From Pirellulales bacterium (GTDB taxonomy: Bacteria; Planctomycetota; Planctomycetia; Pirellulales; JACPPG01): a DNA stretch of 64,000 nt. The notes beneath the pieces were generated by a model. That model saw only the letters and a program-made list of their open reading frames with translations, had not been told where the DNA came from and made no database searches. Position 1 is the first letter of the stretch; each line of letters begins with the position of its first letter. Made by a program: the position numbers and the translations under genes. This document shows positions 1 through 8,724 of the stretch, one piece after another. The stretch spans positions 62,001 to 126,000 of the forward strand of contig DASYDW010000064.1 in the NCBI GenBank assembly GCA_036499395.1, in the 5' to 3' direction.

Positions 1-117
1 AACCCCTTGCGCAGCCGGGCCGCGGAACTGTGGCCAGTTGTCCCCGGCAACGAGCGCGCCTGGCGCAAACGAGAGCAGCACCAGGGCCCATAGCGCGTAT
101 TTTAAAAGTGAATGCAT
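1..117 (-). CDS. Secreted PQQ-like beta-propeller repeat protein, N-terminal fragment
   Basis: Only the first 39 codons lie in the window; the gene runs off the left edge on the minus strand. The start is the ATG at 117. The translation opens with a Lys followed by a long hydrophobic stretch (residues 7 to 24) ending in an Ala-rich cleavage-like site, so it is a signal peptide. The mature part begins DNWPQFRGP, the characteristic opening of planctomycete PQQ-binding-like (BamB/quinoprotein-type) beta-propeller proteins, in which each blade has a Trp-docking motif. Such proteins are exported; substrates are usually unknown. The gene follows the histidine kinase gene after 67 bp on the same strand, so read-through is possible. 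The family call rests on a short motif and is moderate. Confidence 0.6.
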   Translation of the reverse strand, partial: MHSLLKYALWALVLLSFAPGALVAGDNWPQFRGPAAQGV

Positions 118-184
118 AGGAGAGTCTCGTAGACGTTAGTCTATGCGATGAGGCGCGCCGGACAAAGACAGCGGCGTGGGCCGC

Positions 185-1648
185 TCAGAGACTGAGGGCG
201 CTTTTGCTAATGGGTAGTTCGACCCAAATGCGAGTCCCGGAACCGGGTTCACTGCGCACATCCGCGCGCCCACCAAACAGGCGAGCCCGCTCGACAAGGC
301 CACGCAGGCCGAAGCGTCCCTCGGGCACCGCCGCGCGGTCGAAACCGACGCCGTCGTCGACAATCGTCAAGATCACCCGCTCGTCGACCTGCGCCAGATC
401 CACATGCACGTGCGCAGCCTTGCTATGCCGCCGGGCATTGGTCAGCGATTCTTGCACGATGCGGAACAAGGCCCCTTCCAAGAGCGGCGGCAGGCGCGTA
501 AAGCGAACGTCGTGCGCAAAAGTCATTTGCGGCCCCGAGTCGGCCTGTTTCTCGTTGATCAAGTATTCGATCGCGACCAGGATCCCTTTGTCATCGATGA
601 CCATGGGTCGCAGATTCGAAATCATGCGTCGCCCTTCGCCGATAGCCTTACGCAGCGCCGCTTCGATCTTGTCAAGACGCTCTATCGAGCAGGGATTCTC
701 CGGCGGCAAGCCAGGGCGGAGTGACTCGAGCAGCATTTTCGCGCCGACCAGATCCTGAATGAACCCGTCGTGGATTTCGCAGGCCAGCAAGTGCCGCTCG
801 CGCTCCTGTAAATCGAGCAGCCGTTTGAGTAACTTCCTTTCCATGCGCAGGCTGTCTTCCACATTGCGTTGATCGGTGATGTCCTCGGCGATGCCGGCGA
901 TACGCGATATCTGGCCGTCGGCGCCGAACGAGGCGAACGCGCGGTCGCGAATCCAACGCAACGAGCCGTCGGGGCGGGTGATACGATATTCGGCCTGAAA
1001 ACCCCCGGAAGCCAGGCCCGCCGCGAACGCACGTTCGACGCGCGGTCGATCCTCGGGATAGACGGCGTCGAACCAGCCGAATAGGCCGTCGTACAATTCG
1101 GTCGCCGCCCGCCCCCAAACTCGCTGATAGGCGTTCGTGACGTAGAGTACCCGGCTTTTGTCGGCGTCCATCAACCAAAACACTTCGCGTACATTCTCGG
1201 CCAATTGTCGAAAACGTAGCTCGCTCTCGCGCAGCGCTTCTTCCACGCGCCGCACCTTCGTGACATCGCCGCAAATCGCGAGCGCCAAAGCCGTCTTTTG
1301 CCGCGGCAAGGGAATTACGCGGATCGCGCGCACCGACCCGTCGATCCAGCGCGACTCGAACTGGTCGGCCTGTCCCAACTGGCAAACGGTGTGCAAAACG
1401 TCGCGGCAGCGCGCATGGCCCGAAGGAGCTAGAAAATCGAAAATCGTGCAACCTTCGTCGTCATCGTCGCCGGCCAGCATGGAGAGTTCACGATTGCAAT
1501 AATGCACCCGCCCGGTGCCATCGACGGCGAGAATCGTGTCCTCGCCATGCAATGTCAATGCGTCGAGCATGGCTTGCAAATCGGGGCGCGCCCGGGCCGG
1601 ACCTTGATCCGGATTTATTGCGTCACGCGAAGGTGTTTTGTTCAACAT
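185..1648 (-). CDS. PAS-domain sensor histidine kinase (HisKA_3 / NarL-type)
   Basis: Cytoplasmic two-component sensor kinase of 487 residues with no membrane segment. Domains in order: PAS (about 24-135), a second PAS with PAC (about 144-262), a short coiled coil, dimerisation/phosphoacceptor domain with CEIHDGF (phosphorylated His293), and a GHKL ATPase domain with N-box ESLTNARRHS (Asn404) and G-box DDGVGFD plus GRFGLRG. The His-Asp phosphoacceptor box is that of HisKA_3 kinases, which normally phosphorylate LuxR-type response regulators. No response regulator lies nearby. The gene starts 45 bp behind the Ser/Thr kinase gene on the same strand, so the two are probably co-transcribed, which suggests crosstalk between Ser/Thr and His phosphorylation (inference). 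The signal sensed by the PAS domains cannot be told from sequence. Confidence 0.9.
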   Translation of the reverse strand: MLNKTPSRDAINPDQGPARARPDLQAMLDALTLHGEDTILAVDGTGRVHYCNRELSMLAGDDDDEGCTIFDFLAPSGHARCRDVLHTVCQLGQADQFESRWIDGSVRAIRVIPLPRQKTALALAICGDVTKVRRVEEALRESELRFRQLAENVREVFWLMDADKSRVLYVTNAYQRVWGRAATELYDGLFGWFDAVYPEDRPRVERAFAAGLASGGFQAEYRITRPDGSLRWIRDRAFASFGADGQISRIAGIAEDITDQRNVEDSLRMERKLLKRLLDLQERERHLLACEIHDGFIQDLVGAKMLLESLRPGLPPENPCSIERLDKIEAALRKAIGEGRRMISNLRPMVIDDKGILVAIEYLINEKQADSGPQMTFAHDVRFTRLPPLLEGALFRIVQESLTNARRHSKAAHVHVDLAQVDERVILTIVDDGVGFDRAAVPEGRFGLRGLVERARLFGGRADVRSEPGSGTRIWVELPISKSALSL

Positions 1649-1693
1649 GGAGGGTATCTCTACCGCGGTGCCTGGCCGCCGCTGGTGCCAACG

Positions 1694-4600
1694 CTATTCC
1701 TTCATCGTCGCCTGTTTTAATAATTGTCGGGCCTCGTCGACCAGCAGATCCCGCTCCAGCAGCTCGCGTTGCGTGGCGCGCCATGGTGACGAATCATCAA
1801 ACGTCGGCACCGGTTCGGCTTCGGCTTTTTCCAGCCACGCCTGCGCTGCCGCCATATCACCTAAGTGGGAATGTGCCATGCTCACGACCGCGAAATCGGC
1901 GCAGCGCGCTGTCCAACCGGGAGTCTCGAACAATTCTTCGTACAGAGTCTTCGCCTGTTGATAATGGCCCGCACGCAGCAGTGCTATGGCCAGCATGCGC
2001 TGAAAGGTGATCTTCTTGCTATTTCCTTCCAGAGCGCGCTGCGCAAGCCCCACAAAATCGTACGAACCCGACGCCGTGTCGGGAGTAATCACGCAAGTCC
2101 ACACGATGGCACGCAGTAGTTCTGGCGATGCGTCAGGAGCAAAATCCTTTACTAATCGCTGGCAGATCGCACGGTAATCTTCCTGCAATCCTTGCGCAAG
2201 CGCCACACGCGCTGCATCGAGCCACATCTCGGCAATAGCTGGATCGGCGGGACTGGCAACGACCGACTTCCGACTGATGGCTTCGGTCAGCGCGGACTGC
2301 GCCGCATTCCAGTTGCCTGACATTTCCTCGGCGAGCGCCGTTTTTTCCAGCAGCGACGTCAAGTACGCATTAGATTCCTCGCCGGGGGGAATGCGCCGGG
2401 CACCCGCTAGCTCTTCTCGACACAGTTGGGCTGCATCGGCAAAACGCTTGTCGGTTTGCAACAGAGTCAGCAAATCCTGCAGGGTGTATTCGCGATTGCT
2501 CAGATTCGAATTCTCGTACCGGAAAATATCGAGCGCTTCGCGCAGCGTCGCTTCGGCTTCTGCTCGATCGTCGATCAACAATAAGGGCTCGGCCATGCGG
2601 ACTTTCGTCAGGCCGACCGCGCGATGGCGATCATTGTAAATTTGCCGACAGAGATCGATCGTGTCGCGATGCACGGCCAACGCTTCGTCGTATCGCCCCG
2701 TGCTGATGAGCGCATCGGCCCACATGTATCGCGGCCAGATTAGTACCGGATGCCGGTCGCCAGCCGCTTTGCGAATACGTTCGATGCCGGCCTCGATCGT
2801 CGCCACTGCGACGCGGCCGCTACCGACCCGGCACTGCACGTAGGACCGAAGCATCAGTAACAGGCCAGCGCCGATATCCGAACCCCCATTTTCGGTCAGC
2901 ACCTGGTTGGCTTCGGCCAGCAGTGCCGCCGCGTGCATCGGCTTGGCTTCTACTTCGTAGCGCAGCATCGCCAACCCGATCAGTGCAAAGCCGTAGCGCG
3001 TCGGCGAGACGTTTTCGCGACGATGGAATTGCAGCACTTCCTCCATCAATGGCAAGGCTGCCTGCTTTTCCGCGGTCGTGCTGTGGCCGCTGGTGACGGC
3101 CAGCCAGGCCAGGTTGAACTTGGTGCGGATCGTGTCGGGATCGTCGGCGCCCAGTCGGCGCAAGCGGATCGCCAGCGCCCGCTCGAGCAAATTCCTCGTG
3201 GCGCTAAAATCGAAATTCGCGAAACGCAACGTGGCCAGATCGTGCAAGCTTTCGGCCGTTTCCAGGCTGTCCGGTCCGGTCAACTCTTCGCGAATCCGCA
3301 GGCTGCGTTCCAGCAACGGCTGCGCCTCACGCAGTTTGCCCATCGTCACGTACACGCTGCCGATCACGGCCATCAGCTTGGCCTGAACCGCGGGTTGATC
3401 TTTCAAGTCGGTCCGCAGCGATTCGGTTCCTTGCCGCAGAATGTCAGCGGCCGAAAGCTCAGTCGCGTGGGTTACCTGAGATTGAAAGCGGACTCCCTCC
3501 AAACCGATCGGGTCAGCCGAGCGAAACATTCCTTCCAAGAAATTCGCGACACCGCGGGCCGTGTCGGACTCGCTCTGAGCGCGTAGCGCGAATTCCTCGA
3601 CGCGCTGAGCCTCGCGCTGCGCTTCGGCTGTCGCTTCTTGTTCGCGGTGGCGCGCCCGATCGATGCGCACGGCGGCCACGGTCGAAATCGCGGCAATCGA
3701 TGTTAACAGGATCAGCACCATTGCCGTCAGCGCAGCGATGCGCGGATTCCGGCGTGCCCACCGCACGAGGCGTTCGACGCGAGTCACGCACCGTGCGTGG
3801 ATCGGCTCGCCCGCCAGGTACCGTCGCAGGTCGTCTGCCAAAGCCTGGGCCGACGCGTATCGTCGGCCGGGGCTTTTCTCCAGGCATTTCAAGCAGATGG
3901 CATCCATGTCGACATTGATGCTGGAGCGCCAATGGCTGGGCGGGGGCGGATCCTCGCTGAGAATGCGCTGCATGCATTCGGCGTCCGACGTGCCAACGAA
4001 AGGCCGCTTTCCGGTCACGGCTTCGTAGAGAAGCGCGCCCAGGCCGTAAACGTCGGTCGCCGGGCCAATGTCGGCCATGCGCCCCTCGACTTGCTCCGGC
4101 GCCATGTAGCCAGGCGTGCCGAGCGCGACGCCGGTCAGCGTATCGGTGCCGGCCGTACCTTCCAGTTTCGCGAGCCCGAAATCGGCGAGCTTCGGAACGA
4201 ACGGCAGATCAGCCAACGTACCAGGCGCCCCCGCCACGCAGCCGGCTTCGGGCTCGAGCAATACATTGCTTGGCTTGATGTCGCGATGCAGCACGCCTTG
4301 CGAATGAGCGTATTGCATGGCGTCAGCCAAAGGCGCCACCAGGTGAGCCGCCTGAATGGGCGACAGCGGTTCGCGTCGCTGCTGCAACCATGTCGCCAGG
4401 CTAGGACCCGTGCAGAAGGCCGACGCGATGTAGCCGATCGATCCGACCTCGCCGACTTCGTAGACGGAAACCAGATTGGGATGTGTCAGTCGCGCCGCGG
4501 CCTGCGCTTCGCGCGCGAACCGGCGGCGCAGATTGCTCGAGACCAGCGCCTCGCCCCGGGGAATCTTCAGGGCAACTTGACGCTTTAACACCGAATCAAA

Positions 4601-4984
4601 TGCCAAGAGTACGACGCCGTGCCCACCGATCCCCAGTTCGCGCTGGATGATGAATCGCCCGAGCCGCTGAGGCGTTTTCCCCTGGTGTTGCAACGTCGAA
4701 AGCAGGTCTTCCAGTCGGGCGGCCGTCGTTGGTCCGGCGGCATCGGCGGGATAGCCCGACAACTCGATCGGATCGTCTCGTTCCTGGCCGATCGTGGCCA
4801 TGAGTTCCAGCAGGTGCTTGCCGCGGACCAACTGATCCTTGAACTCAGCGGCAACGTCCGTGGCCTCGTGAGTCTCGTCCGTGGTCGGCGTCCCATCGGC
4901 GAGCGCTTGCTGATACTCGACGAGGTGGCCGATCACCCGCTCTTCGTCGGGGCTCAGGTCTGGCAGATCGTCGGCACGTTCCAT
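1694..4984 (-). CDS. Membrane-anchored Ser/Thr protein kinase with C-terminal TPR repeats
   Basis: Large planctomycete-type eukaryotic-like kinase (1096 residues). An N-terminal helical region (1-110) precedes the kinase domain (about 111-392). Visible kinase motifs are the Gly loop GIGGHG, VALK lysine, HRD (233-235) with HRDIKPSN, DFG (268-270) and GYMAPEQ, so it should be catalytically active. One transmembrane helix follows (about 417-440), then a helical segment and a long TPR-rich region to the C-terminus that would lie outside the cytoplasmic membrane and bind partners. The ATG at 4984 is used. The gene is upstream of, and probably co-transcribed with, the histidine kinase gene. Unlike the second large kinase in this window it has no adjacent sigma factor. 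Confidence 0.93.
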   Translation of the reverse strand: MERADDLPDLSPDEERVIGHLVEYQQALADGTPTTDETHEATDVAAEFKDQLVRGKHLLELMATIGQERDDPIELSGYPADAAGPTTAARLEDLLSTLQHQGKTPQRLGRFIIQRELGIGGHGVVLLAFDSVLKRQVALKIPRGEALVSSNLRRRFAREAQAAARLTHPNLVSVYEVGEVGSIGYIASAFCTGPSLATWLQQRREPLSPIQAAHLVAPLADAMQYAHSQGVLHRDIKPSNVLLEPEAGCVAGAPGTLADLPFVPKLADFGLAKLEGTAGTDTLTGVALGTPGYMAPEQVEGRMADIGPATDVYGLGALLYEAVTGKRPFVGTSDAECMQRILSEDPPPPSHWRSSINVDMDAICLKCLEKSPGRRYASAQALADDLRRYLAGEPIHARCVTRVERLVRWARRNPRIAALTAMVLILLTSIAAISTVAAVRIDRARHREQEATAEAQREAQRVEEFALRAQSESDTARGVANFLEGMFRSADPIGLEGVRFQSQVTHATELSAADILRQGTESLRTDLKDQPAVQAKLMAVIGSVYVTMGKLREAQPLLERSLRIREELTGPDSLETAESLHDLATLRFANFDFSATRNLLERALAIRLRRLGADDPDTIRTKFNLAWLAVTSGHSTTAEKQAALPLMEEVLQFHRRENVSPTRYGFALIGLAMLRYEVEAKPMHAAALLAEANQVLTENGGSDIGAGLLLMLRSYVQCRVGSGRVAVATIEAGIERIRKAAGDRHPVLIWPRYMWADALISTGRYDEALAVHRDTIDLCRQIYNDRHRAVGLTKVRMAEPLLLIDDRAEAEATLREALDIFRYENSNLSNREYTLQDLLTLLQTDKRFADAAQLCREELAGARRIPPGEESNAYLTSLLEKTALAEEMSGNWNAAQSALTEAISRKSVVASPADPAIAEMWLDAARVALAQGLQEDYRAICQRLVKDFAPDASPELLRAIVWTCVITPDTASGSYDFVGLAQRALEGNSKKITFQRMLAIALLRAGHYQQAKTLYEELFETPGWTARCADFAVVSMAHSHLGDMAAAQAWLEKAEAEPVPTFDDSSPWRATQRELLERDLLVDEARQLLKQATMKE

Positions 4985-5431
4985 ACTTCCGGCCTGCTGA
5001 TCTTGGGAATGTTCGTCTCAGATGCACGAGCACCGAAATGGGTGAGCAAGAAAAGCGGCGGCCATCCCACAACGGAGCGTGCCAGCGCACGTAATCCAGC
5101 GCGTGGTTCGCGGTTCACGTGACGGTCGCTGCAGCGGAAAAGGCCGCAAGATATTGAACGCCGACCGCGCGATGCGCTGTCGAGAAAAACGCACGAGAAC
5201 TCTCCCCAATCCCGAACTGTGTCCCTGCGCACCGCAAGTGAAAGTATCCCCGCGGCGCTGTGCGAAAGCAAGCATTTTGACCACGACGCGCTGCCATCCA
5301 CACGGTGATCTCCGGGCGGTGCGCATAACCCAAAGGGAGGGCAGCAGCTCGATGCTTTGCGATTTGCCAGTGCAGGCCGAATCGCCGAGGACGCAGTCGC
5401 CGAGCAGGTGGCATTCTATGCCGCTACGGCA
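4985..5431. other. Intergenic region upstream of the TPR kinase
   Basis: About 450 bp between the kinase start (minus strand) and the enolase stop. Short open frames exist on both strands, but none has a recognisable domain, a good start signal or protein-like composition. It should hold the kinase promoter and the 3' end of the enolase transcript; I could not identify either with confidence. Confidence 0.5.
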
Positions 5432-6730
5432 CTAGCCTTTCGACTCGCGGCGCTGTCGCAAGATATTTGGGCCGGCATAGCGGGCTCGACTGCCGAGCTC
5501 GTCTTCGATGCGCAGCAACTGGTTGTACTTGGCCAGTCGTTCGCCGCGGCAAGGAGCGCCGGCCTTGATCTGACCTGCCCCGGTGGCGACAGCCAGGTCG
5601 GCCATGAAAACGTCGGGCGTTTCGCCCGAGCGGTGGCTGATGATGGTGGCGTACTCTCCTTCTTGGGCATCGTTGATCGCGGTGAGGGTCTCGGTCACGG
5701 TGCCGATTTGGTTGAGTTTGACGAGTACGGCATTTCCGACCCCCTCGGCGATTCCACGGCGAATGATCGCGGGATTGGTCACGAAGACATCGTCCCCCAC
5801 CAGTTGGGCACGGCTCCCCAATTCTTTCGTAAGTGCTTGCCAGCCGGACCAGTCATCCTCGGCAAGCGGATCCTCGATCGACCACAACGGATAGTTGTCG
5901 AGCCAATTGGCGTACAGGCGAATCATCTCGTCGGTCGTTTTGCGAGCGCCCCCCGATTTCTTGAAGACATAGGCGCCATCCTTGTAGAGCTCGCTGGCCG
6001 CACAATCGAGCGCCAACAGCACGTCCTCACCAGGACGGAGACCGATTTTTTCGATGGCCGCCAACAACAAGTCGAGCGCCTGCTCGTGCGACTTCAAGTT
6101 CGGCGCAAAGCCCCCTTCGTCGCCCACGGCCGTCGAGTGTCCTTGTTCTTTCAAGAGCGCCTTCAAAGAGTGGTAGACCTCGACGCCCATTCGCAACGCT
6201 TCGCGAAAACTGGGGGCCGCGACTGGCGCGATCATGAACTCCTGGAAGTCGATACTATTGTCGGCGTGCGCGCCACCGTTAAGGACGTTGAAAAGTGGCA
6301 CCGGCAGCAGGTGCGCATTGAAGCCCCCCAGGTAACGATAGAGCGGGATGCCGGCGCTGGCGCTCGAAGCCTGGGCCACGGCCATCGAGACGCCGAGGAT
6401 CGCATTGGCGCCCAGGCGGCTCTTGTTTTTTGTGCCGTCCAATTCACACAACCGACGGTCGACGTCCTCCTGCGTGATGGCGTCGAACATGTGAAAGGCC
6501 GGACTGATCGTTTCGTTGACGTTGCGCATGGCCTTGGTGACGCCCAGGCCACGGAAGCGTTCAGGATCACCGTCGCGCAGCTCGACGGCTTCGCGCGCAC
6601 CGGTCGAAGCCCCCGAGGGGACCGACGCACGCCCGCGCGCACCATCGTCCAACGACACGTCGACTTCGAGGGTGGGATTGCCGCGCGAATCGAGAACTTC
6701 ACGGGCACGCACCGACATCACCCAGGCCAT
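5432..6730 (-). CDS. eno: Enolase (phosphopyruvate hydratase)
   Basis: Glycolytic enzyme converting 2-phosphoglycerate to phosphoenolpyruvate; cytoplasmic, Mg-dependent. The 432-residue length is normal for bacterial enolases. Motifs seen: N-terminal [26 protein letters not shown], the metal ligand segment [27 protein letters not shown] and the C-terminal signature [19 protein letters not shown]. The reading frame extends upstream to 6778, but the ATG at 6730 has a strong GGAAGGAG ribosome site eight bases before it and gives the usual enolase N-terminus, so that start was chosen. It stands alone, divergent from the Nramp-like gene. Confidence 0.97.
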   Translation of the reverse strand: MAWVMSVRAREVLDSRGNPTLEVDVSLDDGARGRASVPSGASTGAREAVELRDGDPERFRGLGVTKAMRNVNETISPAFHMFDAITQEDVDRRLCELDGTKNKSRLGANAILGVSMAVAQASSASAGIPLYRYLGGFNAHLLPVPLFNVLNGGAHADNSIDFQEFMIAPVAAPSFREALRMGVEVYHSLKALLKEQGHSTAVGDEGGFAPNLKSHEQALDLLLAAIEKIGLRPGEDVLLALDCAASELYKDGAYVFKKSGGARKTTDEMIRLYANWLDNYPLWSIEDPLAEDDWSGWQALTKELGSRAQLVGDDVFVTNPAIIRRGIAEGVGNAVLVKLNQIGTVTETLTAINDAQEGEYATIISHRSGETPDVFMADLAVATGAGQIKAGAPCRGERLAKYNQLLRIEDELGSRARYAGPNILRQRRESKG

Positions 6731-7072
6731 CCGTCGAACTCCTTCCGCAAGGCACAGCGCCGTTGCAAGCCAAATCACTGAAGGTCCTTAACAGGCATGC
6801 CCACGAAGCGCGCCTGTTTGACCACGGCCCCGAACCGCAAGCTTTGCGTCAGCCTATCGCCCCCGATCATGAGAGATCGTCGTAGGCTGAAAACGTTGTT
6901 GTTCCGCCCAGGCCCTGCAAAGTCAATGGGGGTTGTGAAATCATAGGTCGCGGTCGACGCGATCGGGGCTTTAATAATCGCGGTCGTACCGTGGCGGGCT
7001 GCGTTGGCCACGGCTACCATAGGGGCCGCATCGGCGGCGGGCGCGAGAAAATCTCCTTGGCGGACCAGCGGC
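6731..7072. other. Divergent intergenic region between eno and the Nramp-like gene
   Basis: About 340 bp holding the promoters of two divergent genes. The clearest element is the eno ribosome-binding site next to 6730. No gene, repeat or unambiguous promoter was recognised. Confidence 0.45.
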
Positions 7073-8554
7073 ATGGACCAGGCGAAGCTTCATGATCCGG
7101 ACGCGCTGGACGACGCCAATATCGCCGACCCACCCCATAACCTGTGGTCCGCCTTTCGCAAAATTGGTCCCGGAATCATCTTGGCCGGCAGCATCATCGG
7201 CTCGGGCGAGCTGTTACTGACGACAGCGCTGGGAGCCACTTACGGCTTCGTCTTTCTGTGGCTGATTCTTTTCAGCTGCGTGATCAAGGTCTTCGTACAG
7301 ATCGAATTGGGACGCTATTCGCTGTCGTCCGGCTTGCCCACCCTGACCGCACTAAACGCCCTACCGGGCCCACGCCTGGGCGCACATTGGCTCGTCTGGT
7401 GGTGGTTCATCATGTTGCTGATCACCGTGTTCCAATTAGGAGCTATGGTGGGGGGAGTGGGCCAGGCGTTGAACCTCGCCTTTCCGCAAGTGGCGTCCAA
7501 CTTGGCCGCCGCATGCGAGTCGTGGGCACCGCTGCTGGCGGACACGATTCGTGATAAGCCTGAGCATCCTTGGGCGGTGCTGACGGCGCTAGCTGCCGTC
7601 GTGCTGTTGCTCAGTGGTGGTTACAAGCGCGTGGAGCGTGTAACAACCGTGCTGGTCGCCGCCGTAACTCTGATCACGGTGGCCTGCGTGGCGCTGCTGC
7701 CGGGTATGGGATATCCCGTCGGCATGGACGATATTCGCGAGGGATTCTCGCTCGAAATCTTGGCGCTGCCGGCCGTGGCCATCGCGGCGGCCTTTAGCAC
7801 GTTCGGCATCACGGGCGTGGGAGCATCCGAGCTATACGCCTACCCGTACTGGTGCCTGGAAAAGGGATACGCCCGTTTCACCGGTCGCTGCTCGCCGTCG
7901 CCTGACTGGGCACGCCGCGCGCACGGCTGGATGCGCGTCATGTATTTGGACGCCTGGTTCAGCATGGTCATCTTCACCGTGGCGACAGTGTCGTTTTACT
8001 TGCTGGGGGCGACCGTATTACACCGGCAAGGGCTGGTGCCCGAAAAGTCGCAGATGATCGAAACGCTGTCCAGCATGTACGTGCCGGCTTTCGGCGCCTG
8101 GACAAAGACCGTGTTCTTGATCGGCGTGTGGGCCGTGTTGTTCAAGACGTTGTACGTCGCCTCGGCGTCGAACAGTCGCTTGACGGCTGATTTCTTCGGC
8201 CTGGCAAAGCTAGTGACCTACACGTGCGACGCCGATCGGGACCGCTGGATACGCCGCTGCTGCATCGCTTATCCCATGGTGGGCATGATCTTGTATCTAT
8301 GGTGGCGCGATCCCAAGGGAATGGTGATCCTTGGCGGCTTCGTTCAGGCAGCGACGCTACCAATCATCACGGCCGCCACGCTTTATCTACGCTACAAGCG
8401 CACGGATCGCCGATTGGCCCCGTCAAAGCGGTGGGACGCGTGCCTATGGTTCGCCTTCGTCACGATCGCGGCTGTGGCGGCGTACGCAGTGCCGTACTGG
8501 GCGATCTACGATTTCTGGCCGGCCGTGTCAGGTTGGTTTGCGGCAGCCGGCTAA
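7073..8554 (+). CDS. Divergent Nramp-family membrane transporter
   Basis: Polytopic inner-membrane protein of about 493 residues with around 11 hydrophobic helices and the Nramp-type opening WSAFRKIGPGIILAGSIIGSGEL. Nramp proteins co-transport divalent metals (Mn, Fe) with protons. The canonical metal-binding motifs are not seen: TM1 has GSIIGSGE where DPGN is expected, and the TM6 region reads TGVGASELYAYPYW with no MPH motif. Substrate may therefore differ (Mg, Al or an organic solute have been reported for Nramp relatives); the substrate here is unknown. The frame is open from a TTG at 7004; the ATG at 7073 is preferred because the earlier segment is low-complexity and Nramp homology starts later. 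It is convergent with the SPL-like gene and separated from it by a palindromic repeat. Confidence 0.85.
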   Translation: MDQAKLHDPDALDDANIADPPHNLWSAFRKIGPGIILAGSIIGSGELLLTTALGATYGFVFLWLILFSCVIKVFVQIELGRYSLSSGLPTLTALNALPGPRLGAHWLVWWWFIMLLITVFQLGAMVGGVGQALNLAFPQVASNLAAACESWAPLLADTIRDKPEHPWAVLTALAAVVLLLSGGYKRVERVTTVLVAAVTLITVACVALLPGMGYPVGMDDIREGFSLEILALPAVAIAAAFSTFGITGVGASELYAYPYWCLEKGYARFTGRCSPSPDWARRAHGWMRVMYLDAWFSMVIFTVATVSFYLLGATVLHRQGLVPEKSQMIETLSSMYVPAFGAWTKTVFLIGVWAVLFKTLYVASASNSRLTADFFGLAKLVTYTCDADRDRWIRRCCIAYPMVGMILYLWWRDPKGMVILGGFVQAATLPIITAATLYLRYKRTDRRLAPSKRWDACLWFAFVTIAAVAAYAVPYWAIYDFWPAVSGWFAAAG

Positions 8555-8588
8555 AAAAACCGGCGGTCTAACAACGAAGAGAAGTCGT

Positions 8589-8693
8589 CCGCAGATTTCA
8601 CAGATCGCGCAGATTTCGCAGAACAAATGCGGGGCCGGTTGCAACTATTCCCTCTTTGGCTCGATCTGCGTTCATTTGCGCAATCTGCGACTG
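8589..8693. repeat. Palindromic GCAGATT-type extragenic repeat
   Basis: The left arm (about 8589-8623) has tandem units CGCAGATTTC / CACAGATCG / CGCAGATTTCGCAG. The right arm (about 8663-8693) carries the same words in inverse orientation (ATCTGCG, TTTGCGCAATCTGCG). The element lies between two convergent gene ends and could fold into a long imperfect hairpin that stops transcription from both sides. Similar GCAGATT-rich extragenic sequences are familiar from intergenic DNA of several bacterial phyla, but I cannot count copies in this genome. Confidence 0.6.
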
Positions 8694-8724
8694 TATCTCT
8701 GTTCTCTTCAGGCTACTGCGGCGG

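Noticed and set aside
5079..5435. Overlapping frames of about 100-118 codons on both strands
   Set aside because: No homology pattern, low-complexity Arg-rich translation; typical of high-GC intergenic DNA.
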